This document shows positions 1 through 7,899 of a stretch of 37,423 nt of DNA, piece by piece; position 1 is the stretch's first letter; each line of letters starts with the position of its first letter. This DNA is from an uncultured Clostridia bacterium (GTDB lineage: Bacteria > Bacillota > Clostridia > Saccharofermentanales > Saccharofermentanaceae). The translations under genes were made by a program, and so were the position numbers. The DNA is taken from assembly GCA_947303255.1 (NCBI GenBank), contig CAMYXL010000026.1, forward strand, positions 1 through 37,423, written 5' to 3'. The notes under the pieces are model-generated. The model was given only the letters and a program-made list of their open reading frames with translations, was not told where the DNA came from and did no database searches.

Positions 1-730
1 ATGTCCACAAAGGTGACGGAATTCCGCTTCCTCTTCCCTTACTAGAAGATGATCCTGAATTATCAGAAATCAAATGTCCTATCCAGTTTGCAAATCCACA
101 AAATAGCTTACTGACATTGTTTGTTCCAACAAGTTCAAAGCCATTGTTGGACTCTTGGACTATAACATATCCATTTCCAACAAAATGAGATGTATTAGTG
201 AATTGGTCTACTATTGCGAAAAACAAGCCTATTAAGCTTGGATTATGTGATAATGACTTGAAATGATGGTTTTTAGCAGTCATGTTAAATACTTCACTTG
301 CTGCCTCATCAGGTCTAATTTGATCAAATGGGATCTTGAATTTATTCTCTAGAAACCTAATTGCAGAATGTAACGAATCCTTTTCATTACCCTTCCATCC
401 ACAGAATGATGCAAACTTTTTAGTTTTCTCAGCAAACCATTTGTCAGTAATATTGCCCAAAGGAGATTCTCCCGGCTTCGAAACTAAGAAAACATCTATT
501 AATCCACACAACACACCAGAACTAATAGCCAAAGCATAATCTATCTTATCGCAATCTGGTGTTAGATTTTTAATTGAAGTAACCGTTTCAGATAATTCAT
601 ATTCTATAGTTTCCAATTCTTCCAGTGCGTGTGACATGCATTCTTCTATAGAACAAGTAAAATCTGTTTTCTCGCCACCCTCATCAATTCCAAATGACAA
701 TAAATAATCTTTATCGTTGTTATTATCCAT
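1..730 (-). CDS. Conserved hypothetical protein, partial (C-terminus beyond left edge)
   Basis: A leftward reading frame opens with ATG at 730 and is still open at base 1, giving about 243 residues. A strong ribosome site (AGGAGGTG at about 736-743) sets the start. The protein starts acidic (MDNNNDKDY), then has a short hydrophobic stretch around SSGVLCGLIDVFLVSKPGES, a polar middle, a second hydrophobic motif (SLIGLFFAIVDQFTN) and a region reading LFCGFANWIGHLISD followed by a Ser/Gly/Arg-rich GSGIP segment. I recall this arrangement from gut Bacteroidota and Bacillota hypothetical proteins but know no function. It follows the glycine-rich membrane protein by 62 bases on the same strand, so the two are probably one operon. 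Short hydrophobic stretches suggest membrane association rather than a standard transporter. Confidence 0.8.
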   Translation of the reverse strand, partial: MDNNNDKDYLLSFGIDEGGEKTDFTCSIEECMSHALEELETIEYELSETVTSIKNLTPDCDKIDYALAISSGVLCGLIDVFLVSKPGESPLGNITDKWFAEKTKKFASFCGWKGNEKDSLHSAIRFLENKFKIPFDQIRPDEAASEVFNMTAKNHHFKSLSHNPSLIGLFFAIVDQFTNTSHFVGNGYVIVQESNNGFELVGTNNVSKLFCGFANWIGHLISDNSGSSSSKGRGSGIPSPLWT

Positions 731-792
731 CTAAACACCTCCTAGCTATTATTTGCAATTTATCGATCATTAGTTGAAAAGCTCGCTTTATA

Positions 793-1926
793 TCAATTAC
801 TATAATCACCTTCACCACTTGATTTACCATACTTGAATCTTAATGCTAAATCAGAAAACTTCACGTAACCTTCATTGAAATATTTCTTTTCGGTATTAAG
901 AGTTTGAAGAAGTTTTTTGTTTCTCCTTATGCTTTTTCCAAGAATAATCTGTTCCTGATCGCTAATCTGAATCTTACTAATCAGATTTGCTAGATAAACT
1001 ATGGCTGTTTTATTTTTTTTAAATAATGTCGGTATATTGTTTTTATACTTATACTCATAAAAAATCGTAAGATCTTCATCTGAATAATATGGTTGCAATC
1101 CTTCAATTGGTTTTACAAGTAATTGTGTCGAGGATAACACCTGATTAACAAGCGAACCCAACTCATACTGCTGATCTTCACTCATAGAAAGATAGTCTGT
1201 TCCATATGTTGATAATCGACCTAATATCTTTTCAATCAAGCTATTCTCTTTGATTACTCTGCTTATCCTTTCATTCAGTTCAGTTGTAGCCAAATCATAC
1301 TTGTTAGTATCACGATGATAAATGCGAATGAATATATCATCCAGTATTTTCTTATCATTGTGATTTTTCCAATATATAAAACTGCTTGTAAGTAACGAAA
1401 TACCGGCTAACCCCAATCCCAGAGGCCCAGCAAGAGCTAAGAATGCACTACCCGCAGCCATTCCGCCACCACCAGCTGCCAATGCTCCCCCTCCTAGCCA
1501 TGCCAGCGCAGCATTTGTTGCTGCTGCTCCGCTCAGCGTAGAAATTGCTGTTCCCGTGGAAGCAACTCCGAAAGTAGTTGCTATTCCCATAGCTGCACTC
1601 GGTCCTAAAGAAGCAACCGCTACTCCAACACCCGCTCCTGCAGTTCCTCCTCCTGCTGTCTTACCCATATTTTTCTTATAGTTTTCTTCAATAAATTCAA
1701 CCTGCTCTTTCCATTGCAATTGCAATTCTCGAGCCTCTTCCAAAATAATTTTTTGTTCATTCGGAACGTTTCTGAGCTCATCAAAATATTCTTGTGCACG
1801 ATTCAAAGTTGCACTAAGAACATTAGCATGAATACCTATCTCATTTATCTTTTCATTCGTTCTATTGACAGCTTCTTGTGCCTCATTCATCGCTATTTGA
1901 AGTTTTGATTTCTTTTTGTTTGACAT
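793..1926 (-). CDS. Coiled-coil protein with glycine/alanine-rich membrane-inserting segment
   Basis: The protein is 377 residues when started at ATG 1926, which has TAGGAGG just upstream; an ATG at 1953 adds nine residues but lacks a ribosome site. Residues 1-88 are charged and helical, with heptad-like spacing suggesting a coiled coil. Residues 90-185 are almost entirely Gly, Ala, Ser and small hydrophobics with repeated GxxxG-like spacing (glycine-zipper character), ending in a firmer membrane segment (GLAGISLLTSSFIYW). Residues 190-377 are polar and mixed helical. Glycine-zipper segments are known in pore-forming or membrane-perturbing proteins, so an effector, toxin or membrane-remodelling role is possible; that is inference. 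The next gene downstream is the edge-truncated protein ending here at 730, and a PcfJ-like gene diverges to the right. Confidence 0.85.
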   Translation of the reverse strand: MSNKKKSKLQIAMNEAQEAVNRTNEKINEIGIHANVLSATLNRAQEYFDELRNVPNEQKIILEEARELQLQWKEQVEFIEENYKKNMGKTAGGGTAGAGVGVAVASLGPSAAMGIATTFGVASTGTAISTLSGAAATNAALAWLGGGALAAGGGGMAAGSAFLALAGPLGLGLAGISLLTSSFIYWKNHNDKKILDDIFIRIYHRDTNKYDLATTELNERISRVIKENSLIEKILGRLSTYGTDYLSMSEDQQYELGSLVNQVLSSTQLLVKPIEGLQPYYSDEDLTIFYEYKYKNNIPTLFKKNKTAIVYLANLISKIQISDQEQIILGKSIRRNKKLLQTLNTEKKYFNEGYVKFSDLALRFKYGKSSGEGDYSN

Positions 1927-2175
1927 AGATAACCTCCTACAAACAAAGTGCAATCACAATTCTTCGAACTCGTTATATATTTTATTATATTTACTACTAT
2001 GTTATTATCCATTATTTGACGATATAGTTTACTGTTATTTAACATTAGAAGCAGATTTTATAGCATCCTGTCTCCCGCCTTTAAACAATGTGTTAACAAC
2101 ATGGTTATGTACCATTTTCGGTACACAGCCTCGTGTTATTCTTAGGCTGAAAAAGACAGAAATGGGGTGATCGGG

Positions 2176-3509
2176 ATGAAAACAAGAAGAGAGTTAGAGA
2201 GATTTTTTTTAGTTGCCCTGAAGTAGACAGATTTGATTATGAGACATATCCGATGATCAGTATGAAGGTTATGTGTAAGCTAAAAGAAAAATCCGTGGCT
2301 TGGGGGAGACATAACACAGTTTCCCTGTTTATAAGAAAGGTCAAAAATCTGATTTTTTTAGATCTGTATTTCATAAGCCCAAATAAAGAAATACATCGTT
2401 TTGTGATCAGAGAAGGTTACAGATTTCCAAAAGATGACGAGATATTATTCTTATCCTTACTCCCCGGATTAATTATTTGTAATGATGCCTGCGAAAGATT
2501 ACAAAAAGTGACTACGTCTCATTTCCCGACATGGAGTTCTATACAAAATAAGATACCAGATTACTTTGTTCCGGCACATGTATATTTTACCAGCCATCGT
2601 TCAGGTCCGAGAGAAATACTTTATAAAGCCGGACTTACAAATCTTGCATGTAATTTTGATAGATTTGAAAGCTGCAATATCTTTGGAAAAAATCCTGAAG
2701 AAATATTCGGACACGGATTGACAGTTAAGGCATTAAGGATAATGAACAATTTGATGGATCTCGAGTTTTATGACGAATATCTGGATAAGTTTGCAGAAAC
2801 ATACCATCGTTTTTCAGATCATATCGGCAATACTATGCCTACAGACAATCAGATCAAATACTTGATGTCAATCTGTACTGAAGGAACCGTATTCTCCAGA
2901 TTGGGATTCAACAGGACCTTATATAACACATTACAAACTGAATCAGATATTTTCGAGTATTATAGGAAATACTATGAGATGATCGAAAAGCATCCGGAAC
3001 TCAAAACCAGATTTCTTCCGCAATACGGAGCGATCTTTCAAACGGATAAAGAACTTGAGAGAGTAATAAAGAATACAGAAAACATTCAGAAAAAATATAA
3101 GAAACGTTGGATAGAGGAACATAAAAATTTTGAATTTTCAAATGATAAGTTTGAGATCATCATGCCAAAATCCGCATGGGATGTGTATAAAGAATCCATC
3201 AGGCAACATAATTGTCTTATGACTTTCATAGACGAACACTCATATAATGGTACTACTATCCTGTTCCTAAGAAGAAAAAGTGAGCCTAACAAGAATTTTG
3301 TCACTGTCGAACTTTGCAACAACAGGATCAAGCAAATAAAGGCTGCTTGTAATGAAACTCCAAGCGATGAAGTCTTTGAGTTTATCTTAGACTATATCGA
3401 AGCCAAAGGTCTCAGCTTAGTTGAAGATCCTGATTGGCACGGTGAAGACGATGGAATAGACGAAGAACTGCTCAAATACATTGACAGGAAAAATGATAAA
3501 GCTGCGTAA
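2176..3509 (+). CDS. PcfJ-like protein, frameshifted at a T8 homopolymer
   Basis: The long frame starts at 2253 with no ribosome site, yet its coding sense continues upstream without a stop (reading SCPEVDRFDYETYP before the Met). In the neighbouring frame an ATG at 2176, preceded by GGGGTGAT, encodes MKTRRELERFF and stops at 2226. The two frames join at eight Ts (2203-2210), so one extra T would give a single protein of about 444 residues. The C-terminal 150 residues fit the PcfJ-like family: an Ala-Trp-x-x-Tyr segment, a QHNC motif, GTTILFLRR, then a VELCNNRIKQIKAACN strand. PcfJ is named from the conjugative plasmid pCF10, and the family occurs widely on plasmids and integrative elements; its biochemical role is unknown. 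The shift could be real, a sequencing slip, or transcriptional slippage. Confidence 0.8.
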
Positions 3510-3524
3510 AGATTTAAGCGCAAA

Positions 3525-3558
3525 TAAGACCGCCCACTGTCCAAGATCGGCGGTCTTA
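3525..3558. terminator. Hairpin between convergent genes
   Basis: A perfect 10-base-pair stem (TAAGACCGCC at 3525-3534, GGCGGTCTTA at 3549-3558) with a 14-base loop lies between the PcfJ-like gene and the oppositely oriented acyltransferase. T tracts are weak on both sides, so termination efficiency is uncertain. Confidence 0.55.
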
Positions 3559-3644
3559 TAACCCAAAATCGAGGTCATCCGTCTACCGAAAGTACCTTTT
3601 ATGTTTTCATTTTATCATCCTTGACATTGTCGGTCAAAATGATT

Positions 3645-4790
3645 CTAATCAACCCTTTTCTTATTTACAATTTTTCCAATTCCAACGCAGATCAGATCAT
3701 AGATCAGTTTCAATCCAAGCGGACCAAGGATACCGAAGACAACGTAAGCAAGTTTGAAGTTGGGACTTAATTCCCAGTAATACCATTCGGTCTCTTTGAA
3801 AGTCTCGATATCGAAGTACGAAAGCTCGACGATGTGCTCGGAGATCACCATAAGGATGCAGTTGAGGACGTTGAAGAATGTGACGTGAAGTCCCATTATC
3901 CAGAAGGTATTGCAGGACATGTAGTTTACAAATTTGCTCTCATAGAACGGTTTGCCGATGATGTCGACTAAGGTCAGCCAGAAAAGGATTCCGATGATCG
4001 ATGAGAGCAAAGGCGTAACTATGTACGGGCTTGTAAAACCTGAGAGATCATCAATGGAATCAAATGCGAGATCATACGGGAGCGGAAGGTACATGGTACG
4101 TGCCATATTGATCAGAAGAAGGCCAATGAGGATCGCGATCTTGCCGCCTCCCGGAAGGCTCTCGTGCTTCTTCTCGAGTTTATCTCTGTAGATGATGCCG
4201 AGTTCCAAAAACGGCAGGAAGAACAGGACTTTGAGCGGAAGAAGAAACCAGTATATCGTATCGGGATCGAGTGTTTTCGAGAGGTATACGGAAAGGAGAT
4301 GGAGTGCTACGAATATGCCTAAGAAGACGTAGCTGTTCCAAATCCTGCCCAGGATCTTTTTGAGTATGGCGTAAACCAGGAGCGTCGCGAAAAGCGTGAT
4401 GACGAACCACATCGGAGTGGCGATCATGATAGGCGCGCCTATGGTCACGATGCGTTCGAGTATGTATGAGATCGGGTACGACGTGGTCTCGCCCGTTTTG
4501 AAGAGATTCATCAGGAATTGAAGACCAAGCACGATCAGGGTTATGAGAAAGTACGGAAAAAGGAGTGTGCGAAGCTTCTTGAGAATGTACTTTCCAAGCT
4601 TGGTCGATGAGTCGACTTTGTTGAAGTAGCCGGAAACGAACATGAACATCGGCATGAAAAAAGAGTTGTACGGAAGATAACTTCCGAACATGTTCAGCGC
4701 CGTGAAGGTGTGGTGGTCGACGACCATCAGGATACCGATGGCTGAAAGCACCATGAATTTCTTATTGGATTTGGTTCGCTTCTCTAACAT
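3645..4790 (-). CDS. Acyltransferase family 3 (AT3) membrane protein
   Basis: The protein is 381 residues, the usual length for the acyltransferase-3 family, which moves acyl groups (often acetyl) onto cell-surface sugars, peptidoglycan or exported small molecules. It has about ten hydrophobic segments across its length. The N-terminal Lys-rich stretch leads into the first membrane helix (MVLSAIGILMVVDHHTF), whose HH matches the conserved histidine region near the start of AT3 proteins. A PMFMFVSGYF segment follows, also typical. No glycosyltransferase or capsule cluster surrounds it, so the acceptor cannot be predicted. It is transcribed alone towards the PcfJ-like gene. The ribosome site before ATG 4790 is weak. 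Confidence 0.85.
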   Translation of the reverse strand: MLEKRTKSNKKFMVLSAIGILMVVDHHTFTALNMFGSYLPYNSFFMPMFMFVSGYFNKVDSSTKLGKYILKKLRTLLFPYFLITLIVLGLQFLMNLFKTGETTSYPISYILERIVTIGAPIMIATPMWFVITLFATLLVYAILKKILGRIWNSYVFLGIFVALHLLSVYLSKTLDPDTIYWFLLPLKVLFFLPFLELGIIYRDKLEKKHESLPGGGKIAILIGLLLINMARTMYLPLPYDLAFDSIDDLSGFTSPYIVTPLLSSIIGILFWLTLVDIIGKPFYESKFVNYMSCNTFWIMGLHVTFFNVLNCILMVISEHIVELSYFDIETFKETEWYYWELSPNFKLAYVVFGILGPLGLKLIYDLICVGIGKIVNKKRVD

Positions 4791-4958
4791 GAATCTGCCC
4801 TTGTTCCGCTATTGATCTATCAAGATGATAGCACAATTCGATTTAGGCGATTCAAATATGTGCTCATCAGCGATCGGAGAATTACCGCAATTTTCATTGA
4901 CTATTGTCCGAATTTAGGTGCTACCATATTTGTACTACATAAAAAAGGAGATATGAAA

Positions 4959-5225
4959 ATGAAGAAAATCAAAACCGTTGTTGCGGGACTTGTAGCCGCA
5001 ACAGTAATCTTTGCGTGCTCTGTAACCTGCTTTGCAGACGCCAACCCATGGAGAATCGGAGACTGTAACGGCGACGGATATGTAAACGTTGCTGACCTCG
5101 TTACACTCAAGACTTATCTCAAAAACAACTACGGAAAGTACAGGAGTACAATGGACGTTAACGGCGATGGCAGGGTTGACGACTTGGATTACGACATGCT
5201 TTACAGAATGCTGCTAAGAGGCTGA
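4959..5225 (+). CDS. Stand-alone secreted type I dockerin protein
   Basis: The protein is 88 residues from ATG 4959; AAGGAG at 4945-4950 sits eight bases before it (ATG 4953 is possible but too close). Residues 1-26 form a signal peptide ending in CFA. The rest is a dockerin: two 12-residue calcium loops of the F-hand kind, residues 35-46 (DCNGDGYVNVAD) and 66-77 (DVNGDGRVDDLD), each followed by a helix. Dockerins normally sit at the end of cellulosomal enzymes and bind cohesins; here there is no catalytic or carbohydrate-binding module. It is a lone plus-strand gene with its own terminator at 5262-5295. It could be a decoy, a cap for cohesins, or a regulator of complex assembly; all of these are inference. 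Confidence 0.88.
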   Translation: MKKIKTVVAGLVAATVIFACSVTCFADANPWRIGDCNGDGYVNVADLVTLKTYLKNNYGKYRSTMDVNGDGRVDDLDYDMLYRMLLRG

Positions 5226-5261
5226 TGATCGCATTTGTAACATTGTTACGCTGAAAAACAG

Positions 5262-5295
5262 AGTGTCCCGCCGGGTTACGACGGGACACTTTTTC
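5262..5295. terminator. Rho-independent terminator after dockerin gene
   Basis: A 9-base-pair stem (AGTGTCCCG, CGGGACACT) with an 11-base loop is followed by TTTTC on the plus strand. On the minus strand the hairpin is followed by CTGTTTTTC, so it may also stop the leftward gene ending at 5309. Confidence 0.8.
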
Positions 5296-5308
5296 GATTA
5301 TTGAAATG

Positions 5309-5905
5309 TCAATCAAATACAGGTTTGGTACCAAGTTCTTTTACGAGCTCCCCATCTTTCTCGACCCGTATGTATTGGATGCCGATCAGGTCTTCATCCG
5401 GCGCCCACGAGATGACTTCACAGTAATATGTAAACTTCTCACCTTGAGAATTGGAAACGGTATTCTGAAAACAGTAAACTTCAACATCGTCATGGACTGA
5501 AACCGAATCTTCAGTACCTCCGTTTGTTACCCGATGTATTGAATAGATCATATCGGAAACTTCCTTGGCTTCGTCATAATCTATTGCTTCACCGGAATAA
5601 CTCTTTGGGGCTACCTTTTTGTACGCAAAACAATATCCGTCGGAAGTGTGGTATTCATAACTTAAGAGCGATCTGTACGTGCTCTCCGTCGGAAAATTAT
5701 CGATGGCAGAAACCAAAAGGAGGACCATCAGAAAATATAAGGCCAGCAGCACACCGACTCCGATCATTAATCCGCCGCCTATGATTCCGCCGATGAATTT
5801 CTTATTCTTCTTGGTCTTTTTGATCGAGAAGATCAAGAGGATCACACCTATAACGAAGACTACTGCGCTTATGATAAATCCAACCAAAACTCCTGAATTT
5901 CCCAT
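5309..5905 (-). CDS. Hypothetical membrane protein, two transmembrane helices
   Basis: The protein is 198 residues. The first 70 hold two membrane helices (about residues 6-28 and 38-68) separated by a short Lys-rich loop, so the C-terminal 130-residue domain faces one side as a single unit. That domain is polar and beta-rich, with paired cysteines (YCF, YYCEV) and a WAPDEDLIG segment. I do not recognise the family. A ribosome site (GAGGTG) lies eight bases before ATG 5905. It is downstream of the methyltransferase gene (55-base gap) on the same strand; a TATAAT-like box overlapping the end of that gene suggests it can also be transcribed separately. Confidence 0.75.
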   Translation of the reverse strand: MGNSGVLVGFIISAVVFVIGVILLIFSIKKTKKNKKFIGGIIGGGLMIGVGVLLALYFLMVLLLVSAIDNFPTESTYRSLLSYEYHTSDGYCFAYKKVAPKSYSGEAIDYDEAKEVSDMIYSIHRVTNGGTEDSVSVHDDVEVYCFQNTVSNSQGEKFTYYCEVISWAPDEDLIGIQYIRVEKDGELVKELGTKPVFD

Positions 5906-5960
5906 AACTTTACACCTCAGATCATGATTCCCCTCCGACCGGTTAAAGTCGCCCTCTGTT

Positions 5961-6653
5961 CTATATTATATACTCTGCGAAAAAGAATAGCGGTATATCC
6001 CCGTTCTTCCCTTCCTCCTCATAAACACGTGGCTCTTCCGCATGGACCAACATCATTCCCACATCAGAAGCTGCGTTCAGATAAAAAGACAAAGACCTGT
6101 GAAAATGCTTCGTCTCACCCCAGAAATCATTCGCCTTGATCTCAGGCGTGATATACGAAGTTATAAGTTTCCCTCCGTCCTTCCACTCGCCATTATAGAA
6201 AGCAGGATGAACAATGGAATAATACAAAGTTCCCTTTGGCTTCAATACCCTCTTACACTCTTCGAAAACATTCTTCACTTCTTCAATATCCATCAACACC
6301 TGATTACAGAAAACAATGTCGAACGAATCGCTCTCAAACGGCAACGGACGCGTTATATCTGCCACGAGAAAACTACAGTCCGGATATCTTTCCTTCGCGA
6401 TATCGATCATTGCTTCTGCGCCGTCAACGCCAACTACATCACCTCCGATACTTCTGAGGTAATCCGTGTAGCAGCCGTACCCGCAGCCGAGATCCAAAAC
6501 CTTTTCACCATTAAGTTTTGGAAACCTCTTTTCTACGATCTTTTTATTCGACAATGCAAAAGCTGACTCTTCCTGTTTCTCGGAATAAGTCTTTGCTGCA
6601 TCGTTCCACTGATCGATAATTGAATTCATGTTGTCATTACAAAAGGTAGTCAT
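5961..6653 (-). CDS. Class I SAM-dependent methyltransferase
   Basis: The protein is 230 residues from ATG 6653, chosen because GAGGA precedes it; an upstream ATG at 6695 would lie deep inside the preceding gene. It carries the Rossmann-type SAM-binding series: motif I VLDLGCGYG, an acidic end of strand 2 (VVGVDGAEAM), motif III near FLVADIT, motif IV FDIVFCNQVL and the post-motif segment RVLKPKGTLYYSIVHP. This matches the Methyltransf_11/25 group, which methylates small molecules such as quinones, tRNA-derived or secondary metabolites. No neighbour indicates the substrate. The start overlaps the end of the upstream membrane-protein gene by 17 bases, implying co-transcription and possibly coupled translation. 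One TCGAAAAC octamer lies in its coding sequence. Confidence 0.85.
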   Translation of the reverse strand: MTTFCNDNMNSIIDQWNDAAKTYSEKQEESAFALSNKKIVEKRFPKLNGEKVLDLGCGYGCYTDYLRSIGGDVVGVDGAEAMIDIAKERYPDCSFLVADITRPLPFESDSFDIVFCNQVLMDIEEVKNVFEECKRVLKPKGTLYYSIVHPAFYNGEWKDGGKLITSYITPEIKANDFWGETKHFHRSLSFYLNAASDVGMMLVHAEEPRVYEEEGKNGDIPLFFFAEYII

Positions 6654-7563
6654 TTTCTTCCTCGTCATCTGAGAGATCCTCGTCTTCATCCACACGCGGA
6701 TTCTCTACCATTTTCTCGAGTGCTTTATAGTTTAATCCACCAAGTAAGATGGACTCTTCGTTGCTGTCCAGGATGAACTTCTCGAGCTTTGGAAGAGTCC
6801 TGTAGAAATCACTGTCACCCAACACATTATTTTGAGTAAGACTTACGAATACGACTCTCCAATCAGAAGTCGGGCAGTCACTATTTGCATATTTAACGTT
6901 AGGATCTTTTGGAAAGACCGTCCTTGTTGCTTCCGTCAACGCGAAGCCTCCGAATACCTCTCCGTCAGGCATGCTGAACATCTTTGGTTCAGGTTTATAT
7001 GCTTCTTCCCAATCGGCTTCTGTATATCCGCCGCTTACTTCTTCGAGAGTTTCTGCCTGACCTCTGAGGATCTTGTTCTTGGCAGTTTTCGCAGCTTCGA
7101 GACCGTGGAGGGACATAGGAAGGATAGATTCAACTTCAGCGATCTTGTAGCTCATCTTGTTGATCGTGTTTTGGTATCCGGCGGCTCTGCCATCCTTTCC
7201 GATCTGCATTTGACGTTCATACGCTTCCCGGTTTTTTCGAACCTTCTTCTGAATATAGATATGGATCATCTTGGAGATGACTACGGCGATGACTGCAGCA
7301 CCTGCGAAGATGCCCAGGGTTATCGGAATTTCACTACTTGCTTTGATGAAACCGCTGAATCCGACTCTGAACGCCAGAGCGAATACCATGAAGGCAGTGA
7401 TGAACGGAGTGAGGATCTTGGTGTATGGAACGTCGAACGAAGAAGTATCGACCTTGAACTCGCGATCGACTTTGCTGAGATTATCTTCAGCCTCGGCTTT
7501 GAACTTAAGAGCGTCAGTATATTTATCGAGGAGCCTGAGTGTTTCTTTCTTGTTCATTTCCAT
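6637..7563 (-). CDS. Hypothetical membrane protein with acidic tail
   Basis: The protein is 308 residues. The N-terminal 45 residues are charged and helical, then two membrane helices occur at roughly residues 50-70 and 78-98, followed by a basic helical stretch (KKVRKNREAYERQMQIGK) that probably faces the cytoplasm. Residues 170-290 form a mixed soluble domain with segments VFGGFALTEATRTVFP and WRVVFVSLTQNN. The last 20 residues are strongly acidic (DEDEDLSDDEEEN). I recognise no family. AAGGA sits six bases before ATG 7563. It is first in a likely two-gene unit with the methyltransferase, whose start overlaps its end. Confidence 0.75.
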   Translation of the reverse strand: MEMNKKETLRLLDKYTDALKFKAEAEDNLSKVDREFKVDTSSFDVPYTKILTPFITAFMVFALAFRVGFSGFIKASSEIPITLGIFAGAAVIAVVISKMIHIYIQKKVRKNREAYERQMQIGKDGRAAGYQNTINKMSYKIAEVESILPMSLHGLEAAKTAKNKILRGQAETLEEVSGGYTEADWEEAYKPEPKMFSMPDGEVFGGFALTEATRTVFPKDPNVKYANSDCPTSDWRVVFVSLTQNNVLGDSDFYRTLPKLEKFILDSNEESILLGGLNYKALEKMVENPRVDEDEDLSDDEEENDYLL

Positions 7564-7630
7564 AACCTATCCTTTATAATTCCTGTACTAACGACTATTA
7601 TACTCAACGGACCGACAAAATTGAAAGAAA

Positions 7631-7660
7631 GCAAAAAGGCTCAGGAAAAACCTGAGCCTT
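7631..7660 (-). terminator. Rho-independent terminator for the small Cys protein gene
   Basis: A perfect 10-base-pair stem (AAGGCTCAGG, CCTGAGCCTT) with a 5-base loop is followed on the minus strand by a T run, just beyond the stop codon at 7668. Confidence 0.85.
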
Positions 7661-7667
7661 AGTTATT

Positions 7668-7898
7668 TTATCCGCCGTAACCGCAGCCGCTTCTGGTCGG
7701 ACCGTCGCCGCCCTTCTCGTAGCGGGCGTTGAACTCCATGTTGATCTCACGGATCTCTTTCTTGCCGTCGATGTAATCTTGATACATCTCTGCAAGTCCA
7801 GCCATGCAGCCATCGCAGGAACCGTAGATGTTTCCTATGGATTCAGCCACGATCTTCTCGCGTTCTTCTCTTGTTGTGTCTTTTATTAGTATGCTCAT
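7668..7898 (-). CDS. Small conserved cysteine-containing protein (76 aa)
   Basis: The 76-residue protein reads MSILIKDTTREEREKIV at the N-terminus, then CDGCMAGLAEMYQDYIDGK, a helical NMEFNARYEKG segment, and ends with a Gly/Cys tail (SGCGYGG). The CxxC pair plus a distal Cys could bind metal, though that is unproven. I recall close relatives as unnamed small proteins in many gut Clostridia, often between unrelated genes, so I trust it as real, but no function is known to me. It starts one base after the lipoprotein stop (stop at 7900, ATG at 7898), so the two are translated from one message, and a strong terminator follows it. The ribosome site is weak, consistent with coupling. Confidence 0.75.
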   Translation of the reverse strand: MSILIKDTTREEREKIVAESIGNIYGSCDGCMAGLAEMYQDYIDGKKEIREINMEFNARYEKGGDGPTRSGCGYGG

Positions 7899-7899
7899 A

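Noticed and set aside
6832..7662. Long plus-strand open frame (276 codons)
   Set aside because: Antisense to the membrane protein at 6637-7563, which has a ribosome site, membrane helices and a coupled neighbour.
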